Below, piece by piece: positions 1 through 7,410 of a stretch of DNA of 64,000 nucleotides. Numbering within the stretch: the stretch's first letter is position 1; each line of letters starts with the position of its first letter. The DNA comes from Sandarakinorhabdus cyanobacteriorum (lineage in GTDB: Bacteria; Pseudomonadota; Alphaproteobacteria; Sphingomonadales; Sphingomonadaceae). The position numbers and the translations under genes were made by a program. The DNA lies in the NCBI RefSeq assembly GCF_002251755.1, contig NZ_NOXT01000123.1, forward strand, positions 119,280 through 183,279, written 5' to 3'. Below the pieces are notes generated by a model. That model was not told where the DNA came from. It searched no databases and worked only from the letters and a program-made list of their open reading frames with translations.

Positions 1-30
1 CGATGACCAATCCTGGCCCCAAGCTGGTGT

Positions 31-59
31 TTGTGCCCTGATGCGGCCTTGCCTATAAT
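31..59 (+). promoter_or_regulatory. sigma-70-type promoter, apparently leaderless
   Basis: A -35-like TTGTGC (31-36), a 17-bp spacer and a perfect -10 TATAAT (54-59) precede the ATG at 66 by only six bases. The expected transcription start therefore falls on or next to the start codon. No Shine-Dalgarno sequence fits between them. Confidence 0.6.
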
Positions 60-65
60 CGGGTC

Positions 66-434
66 ATGCGCAGCGCCTTGCTCATCCTTGCCGTGCTGGC
101 CGCCCCGGCGCTGGCGGCGCGCACCGATGTGGGTGCGTTGCCTGCCAGTGGCCCGGCGGTGAAATGCCTCGACGAAACCGGCCTGCAATATGTGGCGACC
201 GGCAATCGCGACTGGCTGCTGATGCGCCAGGGCCGCGGCACCTTCCGGGCCGAGCTTGTGGGTGGCTGCCCCGGCATGGGCGCCAACCGCATCATCGCCC
301 GCCGCAACACCCAGGGGCGGCTGTGCGGCAATGATCTGATCGAGGTGATCGATCCGGTGGGCGGCATGAACTATGGCCAATGCCGCATCGGCCGGATCGA
401 GCCGATTGCCGTGCCCAAGGGCGCGCGCTTCTAA
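66..434 (+). CDS. Secreted small protein, possibly DUF6491-like
   Basis: The 122-residue product starts with a clear signal peptide (residues 1-18, ending ALA-A), so it is probably periplasmic. The mature part has three cysteines and the pattern CPGM (about residue 62) ... GRLCGNDLI ... YGQCRIGRI, which resembles my recollection of the DUF6491 family; this assignment is tentative. No catalytic motif is visible. The start is fixed by a near-consensus promoter whose -10 box ends six bases before the ATG. The following gene lies 50 bp away on the same strand. Function unknown. Confidence 0.7.
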   Translation: MRSALLILAVLAAPALAARTDVGALPASGPAVKCLDETGLQYVATGNRDWLLMRQGRGTFRAELVGGCPGMGANRIIARRNTQGRLCGNDLIEVIDPVGGMNYGQCRIGRIEPIAVPKGARF

Positions 435-484
435 CCGAGCCGGCAGCCTCGACAGGCGGGTGCTGCCCGCCGTAAGGGCAAGGC

Positions 485-1207
485 ATGAACGAAATTGCAA
501 AGAACCGCCCCGCCTGGGCCGTGGCGCTGCTGGCCGGGGTCGCGATGCCGGCGGCCGCGCTGCTGCTGGTTGGGCCAGCGGGCGTGGCCGGCGTGGGCGC
601 GCCGGTGCTGGCAGCCGGCCTGATGGCGATCGGCATGATCGGCGCTGCGGCGGCGGGCCGGTTCTGGACCGGCTATGGCATTGCCGTGCTGGCCGGCCTG
701 GGGCTGGTGCTGCTGCTGCGCAGCGCCGGCTTCGGGCCATTGCCGCACCCCTTTTCAACCGGGCTTGCGGTGCTGATGGCCAGCCTTAGCTTTGCCGCGC
801 GCGGTTTTCTGTTTTCGCGGGCGCTGGGTGCGCGGGGCTGGTTGATGGCCCTGTTTGTCGTCGCTGGTGAGGCGGCAACCCTGGTGGCCACGGCCACATT
901 GCCCGGCGTGTTGCCGGCCTGGCTGCTGGCCCTGCTGCCGGCGCAGTGGGCGAGCATGGCGCTGAACACCGCCTTGCTGGGCACCGGCACGCGGGCGGCG
1001 GCATCGGCGCTCTATGCGCTGGCCGGCACGGCGGCCGCCACCCTGCTGGTTGCTCGGCTGCTGCCGCGCAAATGGCCCTATGCCATCATGTTCATAACCT
1101 GGCTGGCGCTGTCGGCGCTGGTGATGCACCGCCCGGTGCCGCCCGCTGGCGGCGCGGCGCCCGCTGCGATAGGCTTGGGCGCAGAGCAGGCAGGGGACAG
1201 GAAATGA
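485..1207 (+). CDS. Polytopic membrane protein of unknown function
   Basis: This 240-residue protein is almost entirely hydrophobic, with about seven predicted membrane helices separated by short loops and a short polar tail (last 25 residues). I do not recognise the family. AAGGGCAAGGC just upstream of the ATG serves as a weak ribosome-binding site. Its stop codon overlaps the start of the cupin gene by four bases (ATGA), so the two are probably translated together. Confidence 0.65.
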   Translation: MNEIAKNRPAWAVALLAGVAMPAAALLLVGPAGVAGVGAPVLAAGLMAIGMIGAAAAGRFWTGYGIAVLAGLGLVLLLRSAGFGPLPHPFSTGLAVLMASLSFAARGFLFSRALGARGWLMALFVVAGEAATLVATATLPGVLPAWLLALLPAQWASMALNTALLGTGTRAAASALYALAGTAAATLLVARLLPRKWPYAIMFITWLALSALVMHRPVPPAGGAAPAAIGLGAEQAGDRK

Positions 1208-1593
1208 GCAAGCATATCTGGGCAATCGGGGCGGCGATGGCGCTGGCGGGCTTTGGCGCCGGGCTGGCCGTGGCGCAGGGCGCGGCGCCCACCACCATGC
1301 GCACGCCGCAGTTCGCCAACACGGAAGTGAAGGTGTGGAAAAGCCTGATCATGCCGGGCAATCCGCTGCCGCTGCACCGCCATGATCATCCGCGCGTGAT
1401 CATCGCGCTGAAGGGCGGCACGATGCACATCCTCGAGGAAACCGGCCCGGCGCCGGACAAGAGCGACATCGCCGTGTGGGAAACCGGCAAGGCCTATTGG
1501 CTGCCCGCCAATCCCAAGACCCAGCACCAGGACATCAACATCGGCAAGGACCCGATCGAGGTGATGGTGGTGGAGCTGCAGAAGGCGTGGTGA
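1204..1593 (+). CDS. Secreted cupin-domain protein
   Basis: The 129-residue product has an N-terminal signal peptide (residues 1-25, ending AVA-QG) and one small cupin barrel. The metal-binding motif is seen as PLHRHDHPRVIIALKGG (about residues 56-72), with a second motif around KTQHQDINIG. The substrate cannot be told; single-domain cupins include sensors, isomerases and dioxygenases. It overlaps both neighbours by four bases (ATGA at its start and GTGA at its end), which places it in one operon with the membrane protein and tlyA. Confidence 0.75.
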   Translation: MSKHIWAIGAAMALAGFGAGLAVAQGAAPTTMRTPQFANTEVKVWKSLIMPGNPLPLHRHDHPRVIIALKGGTMHILEETGPAPDKSDIAVWETGKAYWLPANPKTQHQDINIGKDPIEVMVVELQKAW

Positions 1594-2336
1594 AAACCGG
1601 ATCGGCAAAGGCGCGGGTTGACCAGTTGCTGGTGGCGCGCGGGCTGGTCGAAAGCCGGGCACGGGCGCAGGCGCTGATCATGGCCGGCCTGGTGTTTTCC
1701 GGCGACAGGAAGATCGCCAAGGCCGGCGACCTGCTGGCAGACGATGCACCGCTGGAGCTGAAGGGGCGGGATCATCCCTGGGTGTCGCGCGGCGGCATCA
1801 AGCTGGATCATGGCCTGACGCATTTCGGCTGGGATGTGACAGGGGCGGTCACCATCGATGTCGGCAGTTCCACCGGCGGATTTACCGATGTGTTGCTGGC
1901 CCGCGGTGCGTCGCGGGTCTATGCGGTCGATTCGGGCACCAACCAGCTGGCGTGGAAGCTGCGCCAGGATGCGCGGGTGGTGGTGCTGGAACAATTGTCG
2001 GCCCGGCTGCTCACGGCCACGCACATCCCGGAGCCGGTTGATCTGATCGTCTGCGATGCCAGCTTCATCAGCCTCGCCAAGGTGCTGGCAGTGCCGCTGG
2101 GCTTTGCCAAACCGGGTGCGCGACTGCTCGCCCTGATCAAGCCGCAGTTCGAGGCGGGCCGGGCCGAGGTGGGCAAGGGCGGCGTCGTGCGTGACCCGGC
2201 AGTGCATTCACGGGTTTGCGATGAGGTGTCCACCTGGCTGGCCGGCGAGGGCTGGCAGGTCGCCGGCATCACCCCCAGCCCGATCACCGGCCCGGAAGGC
2301 AATGTGGAATTCCTGATTGCGGCCCAGCGCGGCTAA
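1590..2336 (+). CDS. tlyA: TlyA family rRNA (cytidine-2'-O)-methyltransferase
   Basis: The 248-residue protein begins at a GTG that overlaps the upstream stop (GTGA). An S4 RNA-binding domain (residues 2-60, RVDQLLVARGLVESRARAQ) is followed by an FtsJ/RrmJ-type methyltransferase domain with the SAM motif DVGSSTGGFTDVLL (about residue 90), D at VCDASFISL and K at ALIKPQFEAG. Members of this family methylate 16S and/or 23S rRNA cytidines; some were first named haemolysins. Length matches the family. Its end overlaps the convergent HNH gene by four bases. Confidence 0.92.
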   Translation: MKTGSAKARVDQLLVARGLVESRARAQALIMAGLVFSGDRKIAKAGDLLADDAPLELKGRDHPWVSRGGIKLDHGLTHFGWDVTGAVTIDVGSSTGGFTDVLLARGASRVYAVDSGTNQLAWKLRQDARVVVLEQLSARLLTATHIPEPVDLIVCDASFISLAKVLAVPLGFAKPGARLLALIKPQFEAGRAEVGKGGVVRDPAVHSRVCDEVSTWLAGEGWQVAGITPSPITGPEGNVEFLIAAQRG

Positions 2337-2620
2337 CGCTTCTTCGAACGCGTCGGCGCGTGGAAATCCGGCGGTTTGCCCGCCACCCAGGCCAGAAAAA
2401 CGGCCAGATCGGTATTGGCCAGCAGTGTATCGCGGTCCGCACCGATGCGGGCCAACTGGGCATTGCTGAAATTGGCATGGATGGCGCGGTGGCAAATGGG
2501 GTGCAGCGCCACCACGCTGCGGCCGCCCTTGGCGCGTGGCAAGGGGTGATGCCATTCCACCCGCGCCCCCAAGGGCCGGTGGCACAGCCAACAGCGGCTT
2601 TCTGCGGCATCACTGGCCAT
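2333..2620 (-). CDS. HNH endonuclease-domain protein
   Basis: The 95-residue product contains a compact HNH fold: CWLC (residues 9-12) forms the first half of a zinc knuckle, EWHHPLPRAKGG supplies the metal-binding histidines, and CHRAIH supplies the second knuckle. Small stand-alone HNH proteins of this kind are DNA nucleases whose biological role is generally unknown. The start chosen (ATG at 2620) gives a product beginning just before the domain; a longer reading frame exists but adds only low-complexity arginine-rich sequence. It lies tail-to-tail with tlyA. Confidence 0.75.
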   Translation of the reverse strand: MASDAAESRCWLCHRPLGARVEWHHPLPRAKGGRSVVALHPICHRAIHANFSNAQLARIGADRDTLLANTDLAVFLAWVAGKPPDFHAPTRSKKR

Positions 2621-2667
2621 GGCTGCGGGATAGAAGATTGCCGCCAAAGCGGCTACATTTGTTGGTG

Positions 2668-3219
2668 ATGAGCGTTGCCGATTCTGTCGAGTTCGTGCCC
2701 GAACCCTGGTTTTCGACCGGCAGATTTGCGCGCGCCGCACTGGTGGCCGTGCCCGGCATCTTGTTCGGTGGCGGCCTTGTGGCCCGCATTGCCGGTTCCA
2801 CCGAAGCCAATCCCTGGTACCAGTCGCTCACCCTGCCGGCCCTGCAGCCGCCGGGGCCGCTGTTCGGCATCGCCTGGGCCATTCTCTACACATTGCTCGG
2901 CCTGGCGTTGGCCATGGTGTGGGGCACGCGCGAAGCCAAGGGCAAGCGGCTGGCCATTGCCCTGTTTGCCGTCGGGCTCGCCATCAATCTCACCTGGTCA
3001 CCGGTGTTCTTCAAGCTCCACATGATCAGCGCGGCGCTGGGCATCATCATCGCGATGCTGGTCGTGGCGCTGGCCACCGCCTGGGCCTTTTTCCGGGTCA
3101 ACCGGCTGGCCGGCTGGCTGCTGCTGCCCTATCTGGGCTGGCTGTGCTTTGCCACCGGGCTCAATGTTTCCATCCTGATGCTCAACCCCATGGCCGATGC
3201 CATGCAGATCGGAATCTGA
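2668..3219 (+). CDS. tspO: TspO/MBR family tryptophan-rich sensory protein
   Basis: The 183-residue integral membrane protein has five predicted helices and the family signatures NPWYQSLTLPALQPPG (about residues 49-64), WAILYTLLGLA, NLTWSPVFF and LPYLGWLCFATGLN. TspO proteins bind porphyrins and lipids in the outer or inner membrane and modulate tetrapyrrole-linked regulation in alphaproteobacteria. The N-terminal stretch before the first helix is longer than usual. It is followed after three bases by ubiK. A GTG three bases upstream is an alternative start. Confidence 0.85.
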   Translation: MSVADSVEFVPEPWFSTGRFARAALVAVPGILFGGGLVARIAGSTEANPWYQSLTLPALQPPGPLFGIAWAILYTLLGLALAMVWGTREAKGKRLAIALFAVGLAINLTWSPVFFKLHMISAALGIIIAMLVVALATAWAFFRVNRLAGWLLLPYLGWLCFATGLNVSILMLNPMADAMQIGI

Positions 3220-3222
3220 TCC

Positions 3223-3489
3223 ATGCAGAACGACAACAAGCTGTTTGAAGACCTGTCCAAGGTTGCCACCGCCGCCATGGGCACGCTGGCGGGCGCCACC
3301 AAGGAATTGTCGGGCGCGGCCCGCGACCGCATGAAGGATTTCGTTGGCGCTGCCGATATCAGCCGCGATGAATTTGATGCGGTGAAGGCGGTTGCCATGG
3401 CCGCGCGCGAGGCGGTGGAGCAGCTGAAGGCCGAAGTTGCCGCACTGAAGGCCGAACTGGCCGCCAAATCTGGTGGCGATCAGGCCTGA
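3223..3489 (+). CDS. ubiK: UbiK-like ubiquinone biosynthesis accessory factor (BMFP domain)
   Basis: The 88-residue protein is a short amphipathic helix followed by a C-terminal coiled coil (AAREAVEQLKAEVAALKAEL), the BMFP architecture formerly called membrane fusogenic. UbiK in E. coli is an accessory factor of aerobic ubiquinone biosynthesis. Length and helix-coiled-coil order fit. It starts three bases after the TspO gene, suggesting co-transcription. Confidence 0.8.
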   Translation: MQNDNKLFEDLSKVATAAMGTLAGATKELSGAARDRMKDFVGAADISRDEFDAVKAVAMAAREAVEQLKAEVAALKAELAAKSGGDQA

Positions 3490-3515
3490 TATCCACAGGA
3501 TATTGCGTGCAGCCC

Positions 3516-3534
3516 CCTTGCCGAATCGGCAAGG
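3516..3534. terminator. Intergenic hairpin without U tract
   Basis: CCTTGCC (3516-3522), loop GAATC, GGCAAGG (3528-3534) form a perfect 7-bp stem between ubiK and the ybjN-like gene. No run of T follows on either strand, so it may be an mRNA-stabilising or weak attenuating hairpin rather than a true intrinsic terminator. Confidence 0.35.
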
Positions 3535-3574
3535 CTTGCCCAGCCTCCATACAAGGCTGTAAGGGAGGGGCGAG

Positions 3575-4093
3575 ATGAGCTTTCCCGACATGGAATTTGC
3601 CGGACCGGAACCGGCCCCGATCGATATGCTGGAACAGCTGTTCGATGCCAATGGCTGGGCATCGGAACGGCTGGGTGACGAGGAAATCATCACCACCATC
3701 AAGGGCGGCTGGACCACCTATCAACTGCGGGCGCTGTGGCGGGACGAGGATCGCGTGCTGCAGATCATCGCGCGCGGCGACCTCTCCGTGGCTGACCATC
3801 AGCGTGCCGCCATCTATGAAGTGATCGGCCTGATCAACGAGCAGCTGTGGATGGGCCATTTCGAGCTGTGGTCGGCCGACGGCGCGGTGCTGTTCCGCCA
3901 TGCCACCCTGCTGGCTGATGATGATGCCGCCGATGGGGGCGATCTGTCGGCCGCCCAGGCGGAAATCCTCACCGATGCCGCGGTCGAGGAATTCGAGCGT
4001 TACTATCCGGTGTTCCAGCTCGTGCTGCTCGCGGGCCAGGCCCCGGCCGAAGCGCTGGCTTCGGCGCTGCTTGAAACCGCCGGCGAAGCCTGA
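3575..4093 (+). CDS. YbjN-domain protein
   Basis: The 172-residue acidic soluble protein has the YbjN-type pattern: DMLEQLFDANGW at residues 17-28, then the beta-rich region ending in WRDEDRVLQIIARG and the helix ADHQRAAIYEVIGLINEQLWMGHFEL. YbjN proteins adopt a type III secretion chaperone-like fold and are proposed sensory or chaperone-like factors; their function is not settled. GGGAGGGGC before the ATG is a good ribosome-binding site. proC follows after three bases. Confidence 0.8.
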   Translation: MSFPDMEFAGPEPAPIDMLEQLFDANGWASERLGDEEIITTIKGGWTTYQLRALWRDEDRVLQIIARGDLSVADHQRAAIYEVIGLINEQLWMGHFELWSADGAVLFRHATLLADDDAADGGDLSAAQAEILTDAAVEEFERYYPVFQLVLLAGQAPAEALASALLETAGEA

Positions 4094-4096
4094 TCG

Positions 4097-4879
4097 ATGA
4101 CGGATGGTGCGGGGGCGCCGATCTGGCTGATCGGTTGTGGCAACATGGGCGGCGCGCTGTTGCGGCGCTGGCTGGATGAGGGCCTGGGCCCGGTGGCCGT
4201 GATCGATCCGGCGGCCCGCAACCTGCCCGATGGCGTGGAAGCGCTGCCGCGCCCACCGGCGACCGGCAAACCCGATATTGTCGTGCTGGCCGTGAAGCCG
4301 CAGGCCTGGGCCCAGGCCGTGCTGCCGCTGGCTGGCCGGTTGGGGCCGCTCACCCTCGTCATCTCCGTCATGGCCGGCGTGAAGACCGAGGATCTGGCCC
4401 GGCTTTTCCCCGGTGCAGGCATCGTGCGCGCCATGCCCAATACGCCGGCGGCCGTGGGGCAGGGGGCCACCGCCCTGTTCACCCGCGATGGCGACATCGT
4501 GCAGGGCGCCGCCGAAGCGCTGTTCCAGCCGGTCGGGCAAACCGTGTGGCTCACCGAGGAAGACCAGTTCGATGCGGTCACCGCCCTGTCAGGCTCCGGC
4601 CCGGCCTATGTCTTCCATTTCATCGAAGCGCTGGCCGCTGCCGGCGAAGCGGCCGGCCTCGCGCCTGCCATGGCGATGCGGCTGGCGCGGCAGACGCTGA
4701 TTGGCGCCGCCGCCCTCGCCGCCCAGGATGGCGCCAGTTCCGCCGCGACCTTGCGCGAGCGCGTCACCTCACCAGGGGGCACCACAGCGGCCGGGCTCTC
4801 GGTGCTCATGCCGGCGTTGACACCGTTGCTCGAACGGGTGGTCGCCGCAGCCGCTGCCCGTTCGCGCGAACTGGGCTGA
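4097..4879 (+). CDS. proC: Pyrroline-5-carboxylate reductase
   Basis: The 260-residue protein catalyses the last step of proline synthesis, the NAD(P)H-dependent reduction of 1-pyrroline-5-carboxylate. It shows the Rossmann motif IGCGNMGGALLRRW (residues 12-25), MPNTPAAVGQG, SGSGPAYVFHFIEAL and the family signature around RERVTSPGGTTAAGL. Length fits ProC (about 260-275). It sits directly after the ybjN-like gene, an arrangement I recall from other alphaproteobacteria. Confidence 0.93.
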   Translation: MTDGAGAPIWLIGCGNMGGALLRRWLDEGLGPVAVIDPAARNLPDGVEALPRPPATGKPDIVVLAVKPQAWAQAVLPLAGRLGPLTLVISVMAGVKTEDLARLFPGAGIVRAMPNTPAAVGQGATALFTRDGDIVQGAAEALFQPVGQTVWLTEEDQFDAVTALSGSGPAYVFHFIEALAAAGEAAGLAPAMAMRLARQTLIGAAALAAQDGASSAATLRERVTSPGGTTAAGLSVLMPALTPLLERVVAAAAARSRELG

Positions 4880-4927
4880 CGCGGGCCGTATTTGCCGTTA
4901 GCCTCCGCGATCGGGGGAGAACGGCCG

Positions 4928-5758
4928 ATGCAACCATGGCTCCGAATCACGGCTGCTGGCGTGGCGGCTGCGGCACTGCTCGCCGTCGGCGCTGGCGGTG
5001 CGCTGTTATGGGCCGGCAACCGGATCTTGTTGCGGGATGTGGGCGCCTTGCCAGAAGCCGTCGCCGGCGGGCCGGGTGATGTGGCACTGGGTGCCCGGCT
5101 GGTCGCGATTTATGGCTGCAACGGCTGCCACGGCAAGGCGCTGACCGGGTCGGATTTTTACGGCATCATCGCTCCCAATCTGCGGCAGCGGGCGCGCACT
5201 TGGGGGTTGGAGGGCTTTGCCCGCGCCGTGCGCCGCGGCGTGCGGCCCGATGGCACCAGCATCAGTTGGGCGATGCCATCCGAACATTTTGCCGCCATGG
5301 CCGACAGCGAGATTGCGGCCATCCACGCCCATTTGAAACAATTGCCGGCCGCGCCCGATGCGCAGCCCGTCACCATCCACCACCGCCTGTTCAAGGCCTA
5401 TGCCGCGGCCACCGGCGAACTTGTGGCCAATGTCGCGCTGGTGCGGGCCAATGACCGCGGGCCTGAGATTGCACCGGCACCCGGCACGCCTGCCTGGGGA
5501 CCCTATTTCACCCGGCTGGCCTGCGCTGAATGTCACAACCATGGCCTCGGCGGCAATCCGGGCTTCACGCCCGCCCTGATCGACGCAATCCAGGTCTATG
5601 ATTGGCCGGCCTTTGTCAGGCTCACCACCACGGGCCGTCCACCGGATGGGCGCGAGCTGCGATTGATGACTTCCGTTGGCCGCGAACGCCTGGCGCCGAT
5701 GACCGATGCCGAACGCCGCGCCCTGTTCGATTATCTGAAGGCGTTGCCCGAACGCTAA
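4928..5758 (+). CDS. Membrane-anchored di-haem c-type cytochrome
   Basis: The 276-residue product has an N-terminal membrane anchor (residues 5-30) and two c-type haem sites, CNGCH (about residue 67) and CAECH (about residue 200), each within a cytochrome c class I-like fold. It is probably an electron carrier facing the periplasm, resembling the cytochrome subunits of membrane dehydrogenases; its partner is not adjacent. The ATG at 4928 is chosen because GGGGGAGA lies at the right distance upstream. The last bases overlap the convergent marR-type gene. Confidence 0.82.
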   Translation: MQPWLRITAAGVAAAALLAVGAGGALLWAGNRILLRDVGALPEAVAGGPGDVALGARLVAIYGCNGCHGKALTGSDFYGIIAPNLRQRARTWGLEGFARAVRRGVRPDGTSISWAMPSEHFAAMADSEIAAIHAHLKQLPAAPDAQPVTIHHRLFKAYAAATGELVANVALVRANDRGPEIAPAPGTPAWGPYFTRLACAECHNHGLGGNPGFTPALIDAIQVYDWPAFVRLTTTGRPPDGRELRLMTSVGRERLAPMTDAERRALFDYLKALPER

Positions 5759-6273
5759 TCCTGCAACGCTTCCACGCGCGGCCGGTCTTCGGGCGGCACC
5801 AAACCCATCAACACGGCCCAGAACCCCGTCACCGCCTGCTGCCCGGCCTCGCCATAGGCGCGCGCCATTGATCGTTCCAGCTCGGCAAACAGTCGCGCTT
5901 CGAGGGCCGCACCAGCCGTGGTCAGCCGCAACAGGCGCTGGCGGCGATCGTTGATTCCGACTGCCTGCTCCACGAGTTCGCGGGCCTGCAAATCGGTCAA
6001 AACCCGGCCCAAGGACTGCTTGGTGATGCCCAGCAGGCCGATCAGCTCGCCCACGCTCAGGCCCGGCTGCCGGGCAATGAAATAGAGCGCGCGGTGGTGG
6101 GCCCGGCCCAGGCCCTGCGCTTCCAAAATGGCGTCGGCGCCGCGGATCATCGCGGTATAGCCGAAATAGAGCAGCTCGATGCCCCGCCTGATCTCATCCT
6201 CGCGCAGGAACAGCGGCGAGGCCGGGGTCACCCGCAATGGTGTGGCAGCGGCGCTGATATTTGGGACAGTCAT
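5755..6273 (-). CDS. MarR family transcriptional regulator
   Basis: The 172-residue protein has a winged helix-turn-helix: LSVGELIGLLGITKQSLGRV (recognition helix, about residues 74-93) followed by the wing with NDRRQRLLRLT. MarR proteins are dimeric repressors that respond to small ligands. It is divergent from ilvE with a 146-bp gap containing an inverted repeat, so it may control itself and ilvE. The start ATG at 6273 was preferred over an upstream ATG that would overlap the promoter-like sequence. Confidence 0.85.
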   Translation of the reverse strand: MTVPNISAAATPLRVTPASPLFLREDEIRRGIELLYFGYTAMIRGADAILEAQGLGRAHHRALYFIARQPGLSVGELIGLLGITKQSLGRVLTDLQARELVEQAVGINDRRQRLLRLTTAGAALEARLFAELERSMARAYGEAGQQAVTGFWAVLMGLVPPEDRPRVEALQD

Positions 6274-6304
6274 GTTGACATATCTGCCACAAGGCGTATG
6301 GCAA
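6274..6304. promoter_or_regulatory. Putative operator/promoter in marR-ilvE gap
   Basis: A TTGACA at 6274-6279 faces ilvE. Just inside it the arms TGCCA (6285-6289 and inverted 6299-6303) form a small inverted repeat that would overlap both the marR start region and the rightward promoter. This is a typical layout for MarR autoregulation, but the arms are only 5 bp. Confidence 0.3.
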
Positions 6305-6419
6305 GGCAAGCGGTTGACGCAACAACCGGCCAGCCAGCAACCCGCTCAGGGTTCGTTTGTTTCGCCGGTTGCCTGCTGCCAGCCAAAAAATTGCAAGCTT
6401 GTCAGGAAGAGGAAGTGCC

Positions 6420-7328
6420 ATGGACGCCGGCTTCGATGATCGCAACGGTCAGATCTGGATGGATGGCCAGTTGGTGGATTGGCGCGAGGCCAATGTCCAT
6501 ATCCTCACCCACGGTCTGCATTATGCCAGCGCGGTGTTCGAGGGCGCGCGCGCCTATGGCGGCCATATCTATGCCCTGTCGGCCCATTCGCAGCGCCTGA
6601 TCGATTCGGCCAACATCATGGGCTTCCCGCTGCCCTGGACGGTCGCCGAGATTGACGAGGCCTGCAGGGCCACGCTGGCGGCCAACAATCTCACCAACGC
6701 CTATGTGCGCCCGGTCGCCTGGCGCGGCAGCGAGCAGATGGGCGTTTCGGCACAGAAGACCAAGGCGCACATGGCGGTGGCCTGCTGGGAATGGGGTGCG
6801 TATTTCGGCCCCGAAGCGCTGAAGAAGGGCCTGCGCCTCACCATCGCGCCGTGGCGCCGCCCGGCCCCCTACACCGCACCGGTGCGCGCCAAGGCGGCCG
6901 GCCTCTACATGATCTGCACCCTCTCCAAGCACAAGGCGGAGAATGACGGCTACAACGATGCCCTGATGCTCGACTGGCGCGGCCAGGTGGCCGAAGCGAC
7001 TGGCGCCAACATCTTCTTCTGGAAGGATGGCGAACTCCACACGCCAACGCCCGACTGCTTCCTCGATGGCATCACCCGCCGCAGCATCATCGCGCTCGCC
7101 CAACGCCGCGGCATCAAGGTGATCGAACGCGCCATCTGGCCGGAAGAACTCGGCAGCTTCAGCCAAGCCTTCCTCACCGGCTCCGCCGCCGAAGTGACCC
7201 CGCTGGCCGAAATCGGCCCCTGGAACTTCCAGGTCGGCCCTGAAACGCTGCAGATGGCGCAGGATTATCAAGATCTGGTGCATGGCCGGATCACCGGCGT
7301 GGAACCGGTGCCGTCAACGCAGGCATAA
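6420..7328 (+). CDS. ilvE: Branched-chain amino acid aminotransferase
   Basis: The 302-residue class IV PLP aminotransferase interconverts branched-chain 2-oxo acids and leucine, isoleucine and valine. Visible landmarks are HGLHYASAVFEGARAY (residues 31-46), the PLP lysine K158 in VRAKAAGLYM, E in AEATGANIFFWKDG and the TRRSIIALA loop. Length fits IlvE. GAGGAAG upstream of the ATG at 6420 sets the start. It is divergent from the MarR regulator. Confidence 0.92.
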   Translation: MDAGFDDRNGQIWMDGQLVDWREANVHILTHGLHYASAVFEGARAYGGHIYALSAHSQRLIDSANIMGFPLPWTVAEIDEACRATLAANNLTNAYVRPVAWRGSEQMGVSAQKTKAHMAVACWEWGAYFGPEALKKGLRLTIAPWRRPAPYTAPVRAKAAGLYMICTLSKHKAENDGYNDALMLDWRGQVAEATGANIFFWKDGELHTPTPDCFLDGITRRSIIALAQRRGIKVIERAIWPEELGSFSQAFLTGSAAEVTPLAEIGPWNFQVGPETLQMAQDYQDLVHGRITGVEPVPSTQA

Positions 7329-7340
7329 GCCAGGCGTGGT

Positions 7341-7355
7341 TCTGGTCGGACCAGA
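7341..7355. promoter_or_regulatory. FadR/GntR-type palindromic operator
   Basis: TCTGGTC-G-GACCAGA is a perfect 15-bp palindrome containing TGGTCGGACCA, which matches the TGGTnnnACCA pattern recognised by FadR-subfamily GntR regulators. A partial second copy (TGGTCCGGACA, 7356-7366) follows directly. It lies between ilvE and the phosphomannomutase gene, 56 bp before the latter's start. Confidence 0.5.
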
Positions 7356-7410
7356 TGGTCCGGACACAAGAAGGGACGCGGGCAAAGCTCGTTTTTTGCA
7401 GGAACCACTG

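Noticed and set aside
1-41. Possible 3' end of an upstream gene (stop TGA at 39-41)
   Set aside because: Only about 13 codons are visible and no family can be assigned; too little to support a feature.
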